The translations under genes were made by a program, and so were the position numbers. This document shows, piece after piece, positions 1 to 8,482 of a DNA stretch of 17,825 bases (positions are counted from its first letter, which is position 1; every line of letters begins with the position of its first letter). Below the pieces are notes generated by a model. It was not told where the DNA came from, ran no database searches, and was given only the letters and a program-made list of their open reading frames with translations. This stretch comes from SIG299 sp045593825. Lineage in GTDB: Bacteria > Bacillota > Clostridia > Lachnospirales > Lachnospiraceae. The stretch lies in contig JAZNXI010000103.1 in the NCBI GenBank assembly GCA_045593825.1, positions 1-17,825 of the forward strand. Direction: 5' to 3'.

Positions 1-3000
1 CAGACTGTAGCAGCTAAGAAGGGTTGTCAGCATAACGATGGCAGCGTGGTTGTTTTCGAGTACGACGGTGGAGCAAATACTTTGATTCTCGGATTTGAAG
101 CAAAGTGCTACATTCCAAAGATTACAGTAACTCCTGTAGCAGTATCCGTTGTTGGTGAAGCTGAAAGCTTTACCTTTATGTACGACGAAATGGCTGTTGA
201 CGGTGTTGTTGCAACAGGTCTTTATAAGTTTAAGGACAGCGAACTTTTATTAGCTGGTCAGACTGTAGACGGCGTTATTACACAGTACACTGTTAAGAGT
301 GGCAAGACAATCGAAGTTAATGGTAAGACATATGACACTTATACCTCCGGTAAGAGACATGCTGATGTTAACAACATCTTTACACTTCCGGGCGAAGGTG
401 ACGGATGCTTAACAGTATTCAAGCCTGCTGATAAGGGTATGATGACAGTTTACTTCAACTCCACTTCCTTCATCAGAGTTCACGATTTCAACAACGACGG
501 AACTAAGAACGGTTATGTTGATGCTGAAGTAGGCCTTACCGAATACTCCTTTAAGGTACTTCCTGGCCATACTTATGTTATGTCCACAACAGGTAAGACT
601 AACAACATGTTCTACGGCGGTTACAGCTATGTTGTTGATGAAAAGGTTAGCGTGCCTGTAGCAGTTACTAATGTTGATGCAACTGTTACCGATGCATTAA
701 AGCTTGAACTGGTTGACGCTCAGCTGGGCGGTGACCCTATTGCACTTGATACAGCAGGTGCAACCCTTACTCTCTTAAAGGGACACACATATAAGGTATC
801 TACCAATGACGGTGGCGTTAAGGCTCTCGTTGGTGAAGTTGATACATTTGTTGCAACAGAAGATGGTGTAACAGTTACATTAAACAACGTTCCTGACCTT
901 ACTCTTACCGGTAAGATCGTAGGAACAGACGCTTCCAACGTTACAAAGCTTACATTTACCAATATGGTTAACGGAACAGCATATGAAGCAACTCTTGCAG
1001 ACGGCGGTTATACTGTTTCCTTAAAGCCGGGTGAATACAACACCAGTGTTGAAACAACAAACGGCGGCGTAACTTATGATAGAGCATCCGTTCAGGAAGA
1101 CCGTGAAAATACAAATGATGTATATGTAGAAGTTGCTGATCCTACAGCTAAGAGAAGCATCTCTTATGTAGATATCGCAAACCTTGAAAAGACAGGTAAT
1201 GTTGCAGTAGAAAACGGAAAGGCACATTGCGTAGGCCGTGCAGATTCCTCCGTTATCATTCCTGTAGGCTGCAAGTCTAAGGTTGTTGTTAATGCTTATT
1301 ATGCTGCTGATTTCGCAATTAACGGCGAGCAGAAGATTGTTGATTCCAAGTCCACATCCGTAATTGATTCCTTCGAAGTAATTACTGACAGCGACGTTAC
1401 AATCACATTCAACGCAACATCCTACCTTACAAGCATTGAAGTAATTCCTCTTGTAGAGTTCAAGAGTGAGATCAACGTACCTGGCGATTACGCAACATTA
1501 AACGAAGCTTCCGACGCTATTCTCGGTATGACAAACAGACCGGAAGGCGAAGCAGGCCGCGTAACCGTCAACCTGACAGCAGATATCTTTGAGCAGGTAA
1601 ATTGGAAGGCTCCTTATGTTACACTTAAGGGTAACGGTCATACCATTTCCTGGTACTATGGTGTTGGTACACTTTACTACTCTGTAGATCCTGGTACAGG
1701 TTTATACAACGAGAGACTTGCTATGGATAAGTATTCCTATGCAGAAGGTAACGGAAGCCTTTGGGGCGGTGTATTCCTCGTAAGAGGTGACAACTTCATC
1801 GCAGAAGATACCACATTCTTAAATACCTACAACTATTACTTAACAGATGCAGAAAAGACTGACATTGCAGGTTCTGCTATGAATGTTGACAGATTGGCAG
1901 AAGGTGTTGATGTAGCTGCCCGTGCATTTAAGGAAAGAGCTAATGCTTTCTATATTGAGGCAGACAATATTGCAGTATACAACTGTAAGATTCTTTCTTC
2001 CCAGGATACCCTTGGTAGAAACGGTTCTGCTAATAACGGATACCATGTATATTTCAAGAACTGTGTAATCGGTGGTGGTACCGACTACATCTGTGGTGAA
2101 TTCACTGCTATTTTCGATAACTGTGAATTACAGTGGAAGACACATCCAAATGATGCTAGTAACAATGCTAAGATTGGTTATATTGTAGCACCTAAGACAA
2201 GTCCATATGTATTTAGAAATTGTGTGGTTACAACAGACGGCAAGGAAGGCGACACCGTAGTTCTTGGTAAGTTAGGTAGAACATGGGGTGCAAACTCCAA
2301 CGCTTCCTTCATTAATTGCGAGACCAATGGCTTGATTGATGCTGAAGGTTGGGGCGAAATGAACAGCGGCGATTTAACTACTGCAACATTTGGTGAGTAC
2401 AATGTTACAAGCAATGGCGAAGCATATGCTTCTACAGTTGCTACCGCTCTTGATGCAGCAGCAGTTGCAGGCTACTTAGATGCATCCGTACTTGGCGACT
2501 GGACTCCTGCTCATTATGAATATAATGAAGTTATCGGCAGCGTTGTTGACAAGACTAAGGACGGCAGAGAAGTTTACTCCGGCGAATCCATTTACGTTGT
2601 AAAGAAGGGCGATTACTTATGGAAGATTGCCAAGGCATTCTTTGGTAACGGTGCAAAGTATAAGGAAATTTTCGAGAGAAACAGTGATATCGTTAAGAAG
2701 CCTGAATTAATTTTCCGTGGTCAGGAAATCATCATCCCTAAGGGTGGAGAATACCGCGAAGTTGAGGAAGTTAAGACTCTTGAGGACGTAGTAGTTGATC
2801 TTTCCAACGGTTTAACAGCATACACTAACTATGATGGTATCGTAGTTCTTGACAACATGGCTGTTAAGGATGGTTACGAAATCGATGGCGTTGCTTATGC
2901 TGTAAGCGTACAGGGTAGTGTAAATCCAAAGCCAAACAAGGGTGAAGTTCCTACCGAAGGTGCAGCTGTTAAGGTTTCCCCTGAAGCAGATGCTACTTTC

Positions 3001-3198
3001 AAGGTTGTATTTAAGCTGGGTAGCGGCAAGTCCTATCATTTCATTGATGCAGATGCAAATGTTATCGAAACAGCATCCAATGATGGCGGCGAGTCCTTAT
3101 ACTTAACAAAGGAATACAAGGTAGAGGCTGGCAAGACATATTATCTCTATGGTAATGGTACAAAGCTTAATCTTTACTACCTTGGCTTAGACTACTAA
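1..3198 (+). CDS. Modular pectin methylesterase (CE8) with LysM domain, 5' end outside window
   Basis: Secreted pectinesterase, which removes methyl esters from homogalacturonan and releases methanol. The frame is open from base 1, so the start and any signal peptide lie upstream; 1065 residues are visible. Residues below count from the window edge. Order: tail of a beta-rich module (1-45), a second beta module (about 50-215), two repeats resembling CNA-B or carboxypeptidase-regulatory domains (about 218-380), another beta module (about 385-488), the CE8 right-handed beta-helix (about 489-835), LysM (about 861-916) and a final beta module (about 925-1065). CE8 signatures are QDTL (Q668, D669), TDYICG (D695) and LGRTW (R760); by family knowledge D669 and D695 are the catalytic acids and R760 the substrate-binding arginine. 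The LysM has the YVVKKGDYLWKIA start and RGQEIIIP end and should bind peptidoglycan. There is no C-terminal membrane helix or sorting signal. Function is secure; the binding role of the beta modules is inferred. Confidence 0.9.
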   Translation, partial: QTVAAKKGCQHNDGSVVVFEYDGGANTLILGFEAKCYIPKITVTPVAVSVVGEAESFTFMYDEMAVDGVVATGLYKFKDSELLLAGQTVDGVITQYTVKSGKTIEVNGKTYDTYTSGKRHADVNNIFTLPGEGDGCLTVFKPADKGMMTVYFNSTSFIRVHDFNNDGTKNGYVDAEVGLTEYSFKVLPGHTYVMSTTGKTNNMFYGGYSYVVDEKVSVPVAVTNVDATVTDALKLELVDAQLGGDPIALDTAGATLTLLKGHTYKVSTNDGGVKALVGEVDTFVATEDGVTVTLNNVPDLTLTGKIVGTDASNVTKLTFTNMVNGTAYEATLADGGYTVSLKPGEYNTSVETTNGGVTYDRASVQEDRENTNDVYVEVADPTAKRSISYVDIANLEKTGNVAVENGKAHCVGRADSSVIIPVGCKSKVVVNAYYAADFAINGEQKIVDSKSTSVIDSFEVITDSDVTITFNATSYLTSIEVIPLVEFKSEINVPGDYATLNEASDAILGMTNRPEGEAGRVTVNLTADIFEQVNWKAPYVTLKGNGHTISWYYGVGTLYYSVDPGTGLYNERLAMDKYSYAEGNGSLWGGVFLVRGDNFIAEDTTFLNTYNYYLTDAEKTDIAGSAMNVDRLAEGVDVAARAFKERANAFYIEADNIAVYNCKILSSQDTLGRNGSANNGYHVYFKNCVIGGGTDYICGEFTAIFDNCELQWKTHPNDASNNAKIGYIVAPKTSPYVFRNCVVTTDGKEGDTVVLGKLGRTWGANSNASFINCETNGLIDAEGWGEMNSGDLTTATFGEYNVTSNGEAYASTVATALDAAAVAGYLDASVLGDWTPAHYEYNEVIGSVVDKTKDGREVYSGESIYVVKKGDYLWKIAKAFFGNGAKYKEIFERNSDIVKKPELIFRGQEIIIPKGGEYREVEEVKTLEDVVVDLSNGLTAYTNYDGIVVLDNMAVKDGYEIDGVAYAVSVQGSVNPKPNKGEVPTEGAAVKVSPEADATFKVVFKLGSGKSYHFIDADANVIETASNDGGESLYLTKEYKVEAGKTYYLYGNGTKLNLYYLGLDY

Positions 3199-3219
3199 TT
3201 TATAATTAGCCATTTAAGG

Positions 3220-3249
3220 TGCCCGTTCGAAAGAGCGGGCATCTTTTTT
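3220..3249 (+). terminator. Intrinsic terminator of the pectinesterase gene
   Basis: A 9-bp stem, TGCCCGTTC with GAGCGGGCA (one G-U pair), closes on a GAAA loop. TC and six T's follow. It starts 21 bases after the pectinesterase stop codon. Confidence 0.9.
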
Positions 3250-3284
3250 GATGAAAATATGCCTGCAACCAATTTTTTTGATTT

Positions 3285-3315
3285 TGTGCAAATCTTTGGA
3301 TTTGCACATTTTTTT
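3285..3315 (+). terminator. Second tandem terminator-like hairpin
   Basis: A perfect 10-bp stem, TGTGCAAATC with GATTTGCACA, closes on a 4-base TTTG loop and is followed by seven T's. It lies 35 bases after the first terminator and upstream of the promoter at 3350. It probably stops read-through into the pectate lyase gene. Confidence 0.75.
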
Positions 3316-3349
3316 GCATTATTTTCTGTGAAAAACGTATATGTAAGCA

Positions 3350-3378
3350 TTTACAGAAAACGAAAATTATGATAGAAT
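3350..3378 (+). promoter_or_regulatory. Sigma70/SigA-type promoter of the pectate lyase gene
   Basis: -35 TTTACA (3350-3355), a 17-base spacer and -10 TAGAAT (3373-3378) predict a transcript start near 3385 and a leader of about 65 bases. The surrounding DNA is AT-rich. No other good promoter is seen between the terminators and the start codon. Confidence 0.7.
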
Positions 3379-3409
3379 ATATTACATGAAAAATAATTTT
3401 CACATGCGT

Positions 3410-3432
3410 ACAGACAATCGGAAAATGTCTGT
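3410..3432 (+). promoter_or_regulatory. Leader hairpin just upstream of the pectate lyase RBS
   Basis: Inverted repeat ACAGACA (3410-3416) and TGTCTGT (3426-3432) with a 9-base loop, inside the predicted 5' leader. It ends a few bases before the AGGAAAGGAG ribosome binding site. It could stabilise the mRNA, tune translation or, as DNA, be a repressor site. The role is unproven. Confidence 0.4.
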
Positions 3433-3449
3433 AACAGGAAAGGAGCAAT

Positions 3450-6400
3450 ATGAAAAACAAAACAAGAAAGATGATTTCTTCTGTACTTGCTTTTGTGTTA
3501 AGTATCTGTATGATGCTTCCGGTCATGGGTGGTGTTACCCTGGTTGCCAAGGCAGCAGACAACAAGGTGCTTAATGTAAGCGAGCTTCCAACAGGAGATA
3601 TTACCGAAATCACTCCCTTTGGCGATTTTACCGTATCTGCAAATGCAGAAAAGAAGGTAACAATCGACGAAAATAAGAAGGTTGGTGACAACGGAATTGA
3701 ATTCACCCAGCGTTTAAAGCTGAACGGTTCCGGCTCCCTGGAATACAGAAATGTATTCTTCACAACAAAGGGTGCAGCAATTATTACAGTATATGCCATG
3801 AGTGGTTCTTCCAGTGAAGACAGACCTCTGTTACTCATGTCTGCAGACGGCACAGAGTTAGCAAGAGAGCTTGCTCTTGGCGTAGCAGGTGAAGGCGGTG
3901 TCATCACAGCCATTACCTACGAGGTAGATGCAGCAGGTACATACTACCTTTGGTCCGAGAAGAGCAGCATCAACTTCTATTACGTTGAAGTGGCTGAAAA
4001 AGCTGCAGCTTCTGCAGGCGCAGGCAAGACTATGTCCATCAATGTAAGTGAATTAGAAACCGAAACTATTTCCGAGTTCAAAAACTTTGGCGATTTTACC
4101 GTAGCAGCAAATGCAGAAAAAACTGTTGTTATTGATGAAAACAAGAAGATTGGTGACAACGGCGTAGAATTTACCAAGAGAATGAAGCTTGGCGGCGCAG
4201 GTTCCACAGAGCTTAGAAGCGTATCCTTTACCACAAGCGGTGCGGCAACCGTAACCGTATATGCCATGAGTGGTTCTTCCAGCGAAGACAGACCTCTCCT
4301 GTTAATGACAGCAGACGGTACTGAGGTTGGACGTGTGACTACTTTAGGTGTGGTAGAAGAGAGTATCATCCCTGCTCTTACCTATGATATCACAGAAGCA
4401 GGTACTTACTACATCTGGTCCGAAAAGAGCGGCATCAATATTTATGCCATCGAAGTTAAGGAAGCAGGCGGCGGTGCTGCTGCAGCTCCTAGCACATTAT
4501 CCGCAAACGATGTTCCTGCAGGTGATGTAACCGATATCACTATCTGGGGTGACTTTACCGTATATGCAAACGCAGACAAGAAGGTTACCGTAGACGGCAA
4601 TGCCAAGACCGGTGATAACGGTATGGAATTTACCCAGAGAATCAAATTAAATGGTTCCGGTTCCGTAGAAGCAAGAAACATTTCCTTTACTACCAAGGGT
4701 GCAGCTAAGGTAAATGTATATGCTATGAGTGGTTCCAGCGGTGAAGACAGATCTTTACTTTTAGTTGGTGCAAATGGTGAAGTGGGCAGAGGCACTGCAC
4801 TTGGTGCTCCTGCAGACGGCATCATTCCTGCTATTACATACGATGTAACAGAAGCAGGTACCTACTATATCTGGTCTGAAAAGAGCGGTATCAACGTTTA
4901 CTATATCGAAGTTGTTCCGGAAGGTGCAGCGGTAGAAGGTCCTGCAAGAGCAGCATGGAATACCGTTACAGCTCCTGTACTCGGTGAAGCAACCGTAGAA
5001 AACGGAACAATTAAGATTCCATACACAATGTTAATCGGTCCTGCAACCGATGGTTGTGACAGATTATACATCTACATGTACGATGCAGCAGGCAATGAAG
5101 TTGAAAAGCAGACACTGGCAGCCCAGTCCAAGGGCGGCACTGCAGAATTTGCTCCTGCAGCATCCGGCGACTACACCTTCAAGTGTGAAGCCATGAGAAC
5201 TGATGAAACAACAACTATCGCAGGTAACGAAGTTGCTGTAAAGGGTTATGTTCTTCCTTTAACAACTCCTGTGGTAGCAAGTGCAACCAGCAAGGGTAAC
5301 GGTACCGTTAGCGTTGTATGGTTACCGGTTGATGAAGCTGAAAACTACACTGTTTCCTATAAGGAAGTTGGCAGCGACATGGTAGTTGAAGCCGGTACAA
5401 CCGATGCAACAGAATTCCTGGTAACAGGTCTTACTGTTGGCACAAGATATGCATTTTATGTTGTAGCAAACAGAGGCACAGATGCTTCTGCAGCAGGTTC
5501 CTTAGAAGCAAATGCAACTCAGGATGCACAGCGTGAATGGTCCTTCTCCACCTGGGGTTCCAGTACCAATACAAACGATAACTGGTACGAAGGCAATGTA
5601 AACGATGGTTCCGTAACAGTAGCATCCTTAAACGGTAAGGGTAAGATTGTTCCTGGTTCCACCGATGGTCTTGCTTTCTACTACACAACAATTGACCCTG
5701 AAAAGGAAAACTTCAAGTTAACCGCAACCATCAAAGTTGACGAATGGACTTTCTCCAACGGTCAGGACGGTTTCGGTATGATGGTTGCCGATGCAGTAGG
5801 CCCTCACGGTGATTCCTCTGCATTCTGGAACAACTACTTCTCCGCAGTAGTATCCAAGGTAGAATACTGGTACGACTACGAAAAGCAGGAACTTGTAACC
5901 GGCGATACAGGTACAGCAAACAAGATTTCCATGAAGCTTGGTGTTGGTACCCAGGAAAAGCGTGGTGTAACCGCAGCTAATATCGCAGACGGCACTATCG
6001 TTTCCAACACAGCAGAATTATTTATTACCAATACAGAACCTTTGGAATTAAGCCAGAGATTCGCAGCAGGTACCTACAATATCGTTGGTAACTACAAGAA
6101 CGAAACAAAGCCTACCGGTACTCTTGGTGAAAGAGCTCTGTTAACCGAGTTCAAGTTCACTATCGAAAGAAACAACACCGGTTACTACATCACCTATCAT
6201 GATCCTAAGACAGGTGAAGATTATACCCGCAGATTCTACGATATCGAAAGAACTGCATTAACACAGATTGATCCTGAAAACATCTATGTTGGCTTCTATG
6301 CAGCAAGAAATGCAAAGATTACCGTAACAGATGTTGTTCTCACAACTTCCGACCCTGCAACCGATGCACCGGCAGAAGCAAGAGAAATTACATACTATGC

Positions 6401-8168
6401 ACCTGAGTTAGCAGTAAACTCTGCAGAAACCACAGGTAATGATGATTACACCTTAAACATCTACACCAACGCAAACGGTGTTATCGACGTTAAGGGCAAC
6501 AACGGTGAAGTTTACGCAGAAGGCGTTAAGGCAACCGCAGAAACCTATACTCATATCACAGTAAAGGATCTTCCTACCGGCTTAACAAACTTCCGTATCT
6601 TCTTTACTCCGGATGCAGACTTTAAGTTCAGCGAGTACGAAATGCTTTCCACTTACGAAACAACAGAAATCCAGTGGGCAGTTTCCAAGAAGGTATTTGA
6701 CATGAACGTAATCTACGTTGCTCCAAACGTAGACCCAAGCTTTACCGGTAAGGGTACCAAGGATAACCCAACCGATTTAAACAATGCTATGGAATATGCA
6801 AAGGAAGGCCAGATTATCGTACTTGCAGAAGGTACTTATAAGGACTTCTTAAGCACCATCACAGTTGGCCGCGGTAACGACGGTACTGCAGAAAATCCAA
6901 TCATCCTCATGGCAGACCCAGAGGCTAAGACACGTCCGGTTCTCGACTTCGATAAGAAGGGCTCCGGTATGAACATTGCCGGTGACTACTGGATTTTAGA
7001 CGGTTTTGATGTAACAAATTCCAAGGATGCTTCTAAGGGTATTACCATTTCCGGTAGTAACTGTATCATCCAGAATGTAAATACTTATAAGAACGGTAAC
7101 TCCGGTATCAACATCGGTAGATGGAAAGGTCAGGACCTTTGGGATGAATGGCCAGCCAACAACTTAGTTCTTAACTGTTCCTCCTGGGATAACGCAGACG
7201 TTGGTTACGAAGATGCCGACGGTTTCGCATGTAAGTTAACCGTAGCAGAAGGCAACACCTTCGACGGATGTATCGCTCACCACAACGCAGACGACGGTTG
7301 GGATTTATTCGGTAAGATTGAATCCGGTTCCATCGGTTCCGTAGTAATCAAGAACTCCATCGCTTACGGCAACGGTTATATGTCCGACGGCACCAATGCA
7401 GGTAACGGTAACGGTTTCAAGATGGGTGGCGACAGCTTACCTGGTAACCATAAGTTATACAACAGCTTTGCATATGATAACAAGGCAAAGGGGCTTGACA
7501 GTAACTCCGGTCCAAACATCGAGCTTTACAATTGTACTTCCTTCAACAACGGTGGTTCCAACGTAGCTCTTTACACAAACGACCGTGCAGATACTGCATA
7601 CATTGTAGATGGTTTAGTTTCCTTCCGTACCAAGGGATTTGATGTGGCTGAAAACTTCAAGTTAAAGGGTTCCCAGGATCAGTCCAAGGTTTACGGTGTA
7701 AACAACTACTTCTATGATGCAGCAGCCCAGACCGGTGTCAACACCGAGGGCAAGAAGGTTGACGCTTCCTGGTTTGTAAATACAGACAGCACAACAGATG
7801 TATTAACAAGAAATGCAGACGGTACTATCAACATGAACGGTTTCCTCCAGTTAACAGATGCGGCAGCAGCAGGCTCCGGCGCTGTTATGGGTGGTACTCC
7901 AAACGTTGATTACAGTGTAAGATTAGCAGCTCTTCAGGCTCTTGATGCAGAAAAGGCTCCGGAAGCAACTGTAGCTCCTACAGAAGCACCGGCTGAACCT
8001 ACTGCAGCTCCAACCGAAGCTCCTGCTGATGGCGATGACGAAGTTGATGCACCTGCAAAGAACAACAGCATGGTTGGCATTATCGTAGTTGTTGTAGTTG
8101 CGGTAGTTGCAGTGGCAGCAGTAGCCGTAGCAGCAGTTCTTGCAAAGAAGAAAAAAGCAAACAAGTAA
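3450..8168 (+). CDS. Giant membrane-anchored family PL9 pectate/exopolygalacturonate lyase
   Basis: Surface enzyme that cleaves polygalacturonate by Ca-dependent beta-elimination. The 1572 residues hold: a signal peptide (cleavage likely after AKA, residue 35), three tandem copies of a roughly 140-residue beta module (42-181, 198-336, 350-488), two FN3-like domains (about 503-690), a jelly-roll/concanavalin-like region (about 695-968), an Ig-like linker (about 977-1085), the PL9 beta-helix (about 1086-1500), a TEAP-rich linker, a membrane helix (1541-1564) and a Lys-rich tail. PL9 residues match in kind and spacing: Ca ligands D1257 (DADGF), D1281, D1282 and D1285 (HHNADDGWD), and catalytic lysine K1324 (GNGFKMGG). 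The start is set by AGGAAAGGAG, four bases before ATG. Codon use is strongly biased (mostly AAG, AAC, TTC), as in highly expressed genes. The anchor is a plain transmembrane helix without LPXTG. Endo versus exo action cannot be told from sequence. Confidence 0.92.
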   Translation: MKNKTRKMISSVLAFVLSICMMLPVMGGVTLVAKAADNKVLNVSELPTGDITEITPFGDFTVSANAEKKVTIDENKKVGDNGIEFTQRLKLNGSGSLEYRNVFFTTKGAAIITVYAMSGSSSEDRPLLLMSADGTELARELALGVAGEGGVITAITYEVDAAGTYYLWSEKSSINFYYVEVAEKAAASAGAGKTMSINVSELETETISEFKNFGDFTVAANAEKTVVIDENKKIGDNGVEFTKRMKLGGAGSTELRSVSFTTSGAATVTVYAMSGSSSEDRPLLLMTADGTEVGRVTTLGVVEESIIPALTYDITEAGTYYIWSEKSGINIYAIEVKEAGGGAAAAPSTLSANDVPAGDVTDITIWGDFTVYANADKKVTVDGNAKTGDNGMEFTQRIKLNGSGSVEARNISFTTKGAAKVNVYAMSGSSGEDRSLLLVGANGEVGRGTALGAPADGIIPAITYDVTEAGTYYIWSEKSGINVYYIEVVPEGAAVEGPARAAWNTVTAPVLGEATVENGTIKIPYTMLIGPATDGCDRLYIYMYDAAGNEVEKQTLAAQSKGGTAEFAPAASGDYTFKCEAMRTDETTTIAGNEVAVKGYVLPLTTPVVASATSKGNGTVSVVWLPVDEAENYTVSYKEVGSDMVVEAGTTDATEFLVTGLTVGTRYAFYVVANRGTDASAAGSLEANATQDAQREWSFSTWGSSTNTNDNWYEGNVNDGSVTVASLNGKGKIVPGSTDGLAFYYTTIDPEKENFKLTATIKVDEWTFSNGQDGFGMMVADAVGPHGDSSAFWNNYFSAVVSKVEYWYDYEKQELVTGDTGTANKISMKLGVGTQEKRGVTAANIADGTIVSNTAELFITNTEPLELSQRFAAGTYNIVGNYKNETKPTGTLGERALLTEFKFTIERNNTGYYITYHDPKTGEDYTRRFYDIERTALTQIDPENIYVGFYAARNAKITVTDVVLTTSDPATDAPAEAREITYYAPELAVNSAETTGNDDYTLNIYTNANGVIDVKGNNGEVYAEGVKATAETYTHITVKDLPTGLTNFRIFFTPDADFKFSEYEMLSTYETTEIQWAVSKKVFDMNVIYVAPNVDPSFTGKGTKDNPTDLNNAMEYAKEGQIIVLAEGTYKDFLSTITVGRGNDGTAENPIILMADPEAKTRPVLDFDKKGSGMNIAGDYWILDGFDVTNSKDASKGITISGSNCIIQNVNTYKNGNSGINIGRWKGQDLWDEWPANNLVLNCSSWDNADVGYEDADGFACKLTVAEGNTFDGCIAHHNADDGWDLFGKIESGSIGSVVIKNSIAYGNGYMSDGTNAGNGNGFKMGGDSLPGNHKLYNSFAYDNKAKGLDSNSGPNIELYNCTSFNNGGSNVALYTNDRADTAYIVDGLVSFRTKGFDVAENFKLKGSQDQSKVYGVNNYFYDAAAQTGVNTEGKKVDASWFVNTDSTTDVLTRNADGTINMNGFLQLTDAAAAGSGAVMGGTPNVDYSVRLAALQALDAEKAPEATVAPTEAPAEPTAAPTEAPADGDDEVDAPAKNNSMVGIIVVVVVAVVAVAAVAVAAVLAKKKKANK
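3573..4913 (+). repeat. Three tandem beta-module repeats inside the PL9 gene
   Basis: Three in-frame copies, at about 3573-3992, 4041-4457 and 4497-4913. Each ends in a motif like AGTYYLWSEKSSINFYYVEV. The DNA is still similar: the stretch beginning GTATATGCCATGAGTGG at 3789 recurs at 4257, identical for 26 bases, and with some changes at 4716. The copies are 468 and 459 bases apart. This points to fairly recent duplication or to homogenisation between copies. They are probably carbohydrate-binding, but I cannot assign a CBM family. Confidence 0.85.
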
Positions 8169-8202
8169 TTAAGTTTGCAAAATAAAATAACTTAGTTCAA
8201 TG

Positions 8203-8247
8203 GAGGAGGTCTCTGCCCCGGTAATCCGGGGAGAGGCCTCCTCTTTT
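8203..8247 (+). terminator. Strong intrinsic terminator of the pectate lyase gene
   Basis: Left arm 8203-8221 and right arm 8226-8243 form an 18-bp GC-rich stem (one bulged G, one G-U pair) around a TAAT loop, followed by TTTT. It starts 35 bases after the stop codon. Confidence 0.92.
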
Positions 8248-8309
8248 AAGGTAAAAAAGACATTTTGTGTATACTGTAGAAAAAATATAAAAAATTTTAA
8301 AAATTCCTG
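8248..8309. other. AT-rich spacer, probable UP element of the tRNA promoter
   Basis: There is no gene here. The stretch from about 8278 to 8303 is made almost wholly of A and T runs directly upstream of the -35 box of the tRNA promoter, as expected for an UP element that boosts stable-RNA promoters. Confidence 0.4.
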
Positions 8310-8338
8310 TTGACAAAATTAGTTTTATGGTGTAATAT
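8310..8338 (+). promoter_or_regulatory. Promoter of tRNA-Gly
   Basis: A consensus -35 TTGACA (8310-8315) is followed after 17 bases by TAATAT (8333-8338). TGTAAT at 8331, with a TG two bases upstream, is an alternative -10. The predicted start, near 8345, leaves a leader of about 23 bases before the tRNA. Confidence 0.75.
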
Positions 8339-8367
8339 ATGTTTGTGCTTGAGAGAAAGCAAAAAAT

Positions 8368-8440
8368 GCGCGAGTGGCTCAGTTGGTGGAGCGCGACCTT
8401 GCCAAGGTCGAGGCCGCGGGTTCGAGTCCCGTCTCGCGCT
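8368..8440 (+). tRNA. tRNA-Gly (anticodon GCC)
   Basis: A complete 73-base cloverleaf. The acceptor stem pairs GCGCGAG (8368-8374) with CTCGCGC (8433-8439), with discriminator T at 8440. The D arm is GCTC...GAGC-like. The anticodon stem is CGACC/GGTCG around the loop TTGCCAA, with anticodon GCC at 8401-8403. The T arm carries TTCGAGT. CCA is not encoded. It is a single gene with its own promoter and terminator. It decodes GGC and GGU glycine codons, which the two pectin enzyme genes just upstream use heavily. Confidence 0.97.
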
Positions 8441-8446
8441 CTGAAG

Positions 8447-8482
8447 AAAAAATAGCTCATCCAAAAGGATGGGCTATTTTTT
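8447..8482 (+). terminator. Terminator of tRNA-Gly
   Basis: A 16-bp stem from an A6 run through ATAGCTCATCC to the matching GGATGGGCTAT and T6, with an AAAA loop and one G-U pair. It begins seven bases after the tRNA end. The A and T flanks make it near-symmetrical, so it could work on either strand. Confidence 0.9.

Noticed and set aside
3206..3913. 235-codon minus-strand frame
   Set aside because: It lies opposite the pectate lyase start, its terminators and its promoter. The plus strand has the signal peptide, ribosome site and repeats that make it the real gene.
5431..5919. Minus-strand frames opposite the FN3-like region
   Set aside because: Arg/Leu/His-rich shadow translations of the biased codons of the lyase gene; no start signals.
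8197..8460. Minus-strand frame over the tRNA and terminators (DGTRTRGLDLGK-type protein)
   Set aside because: It is the antisense of tRNA-Gly and of two terminators, which produces a familiar false protein. It has no ribosome site.
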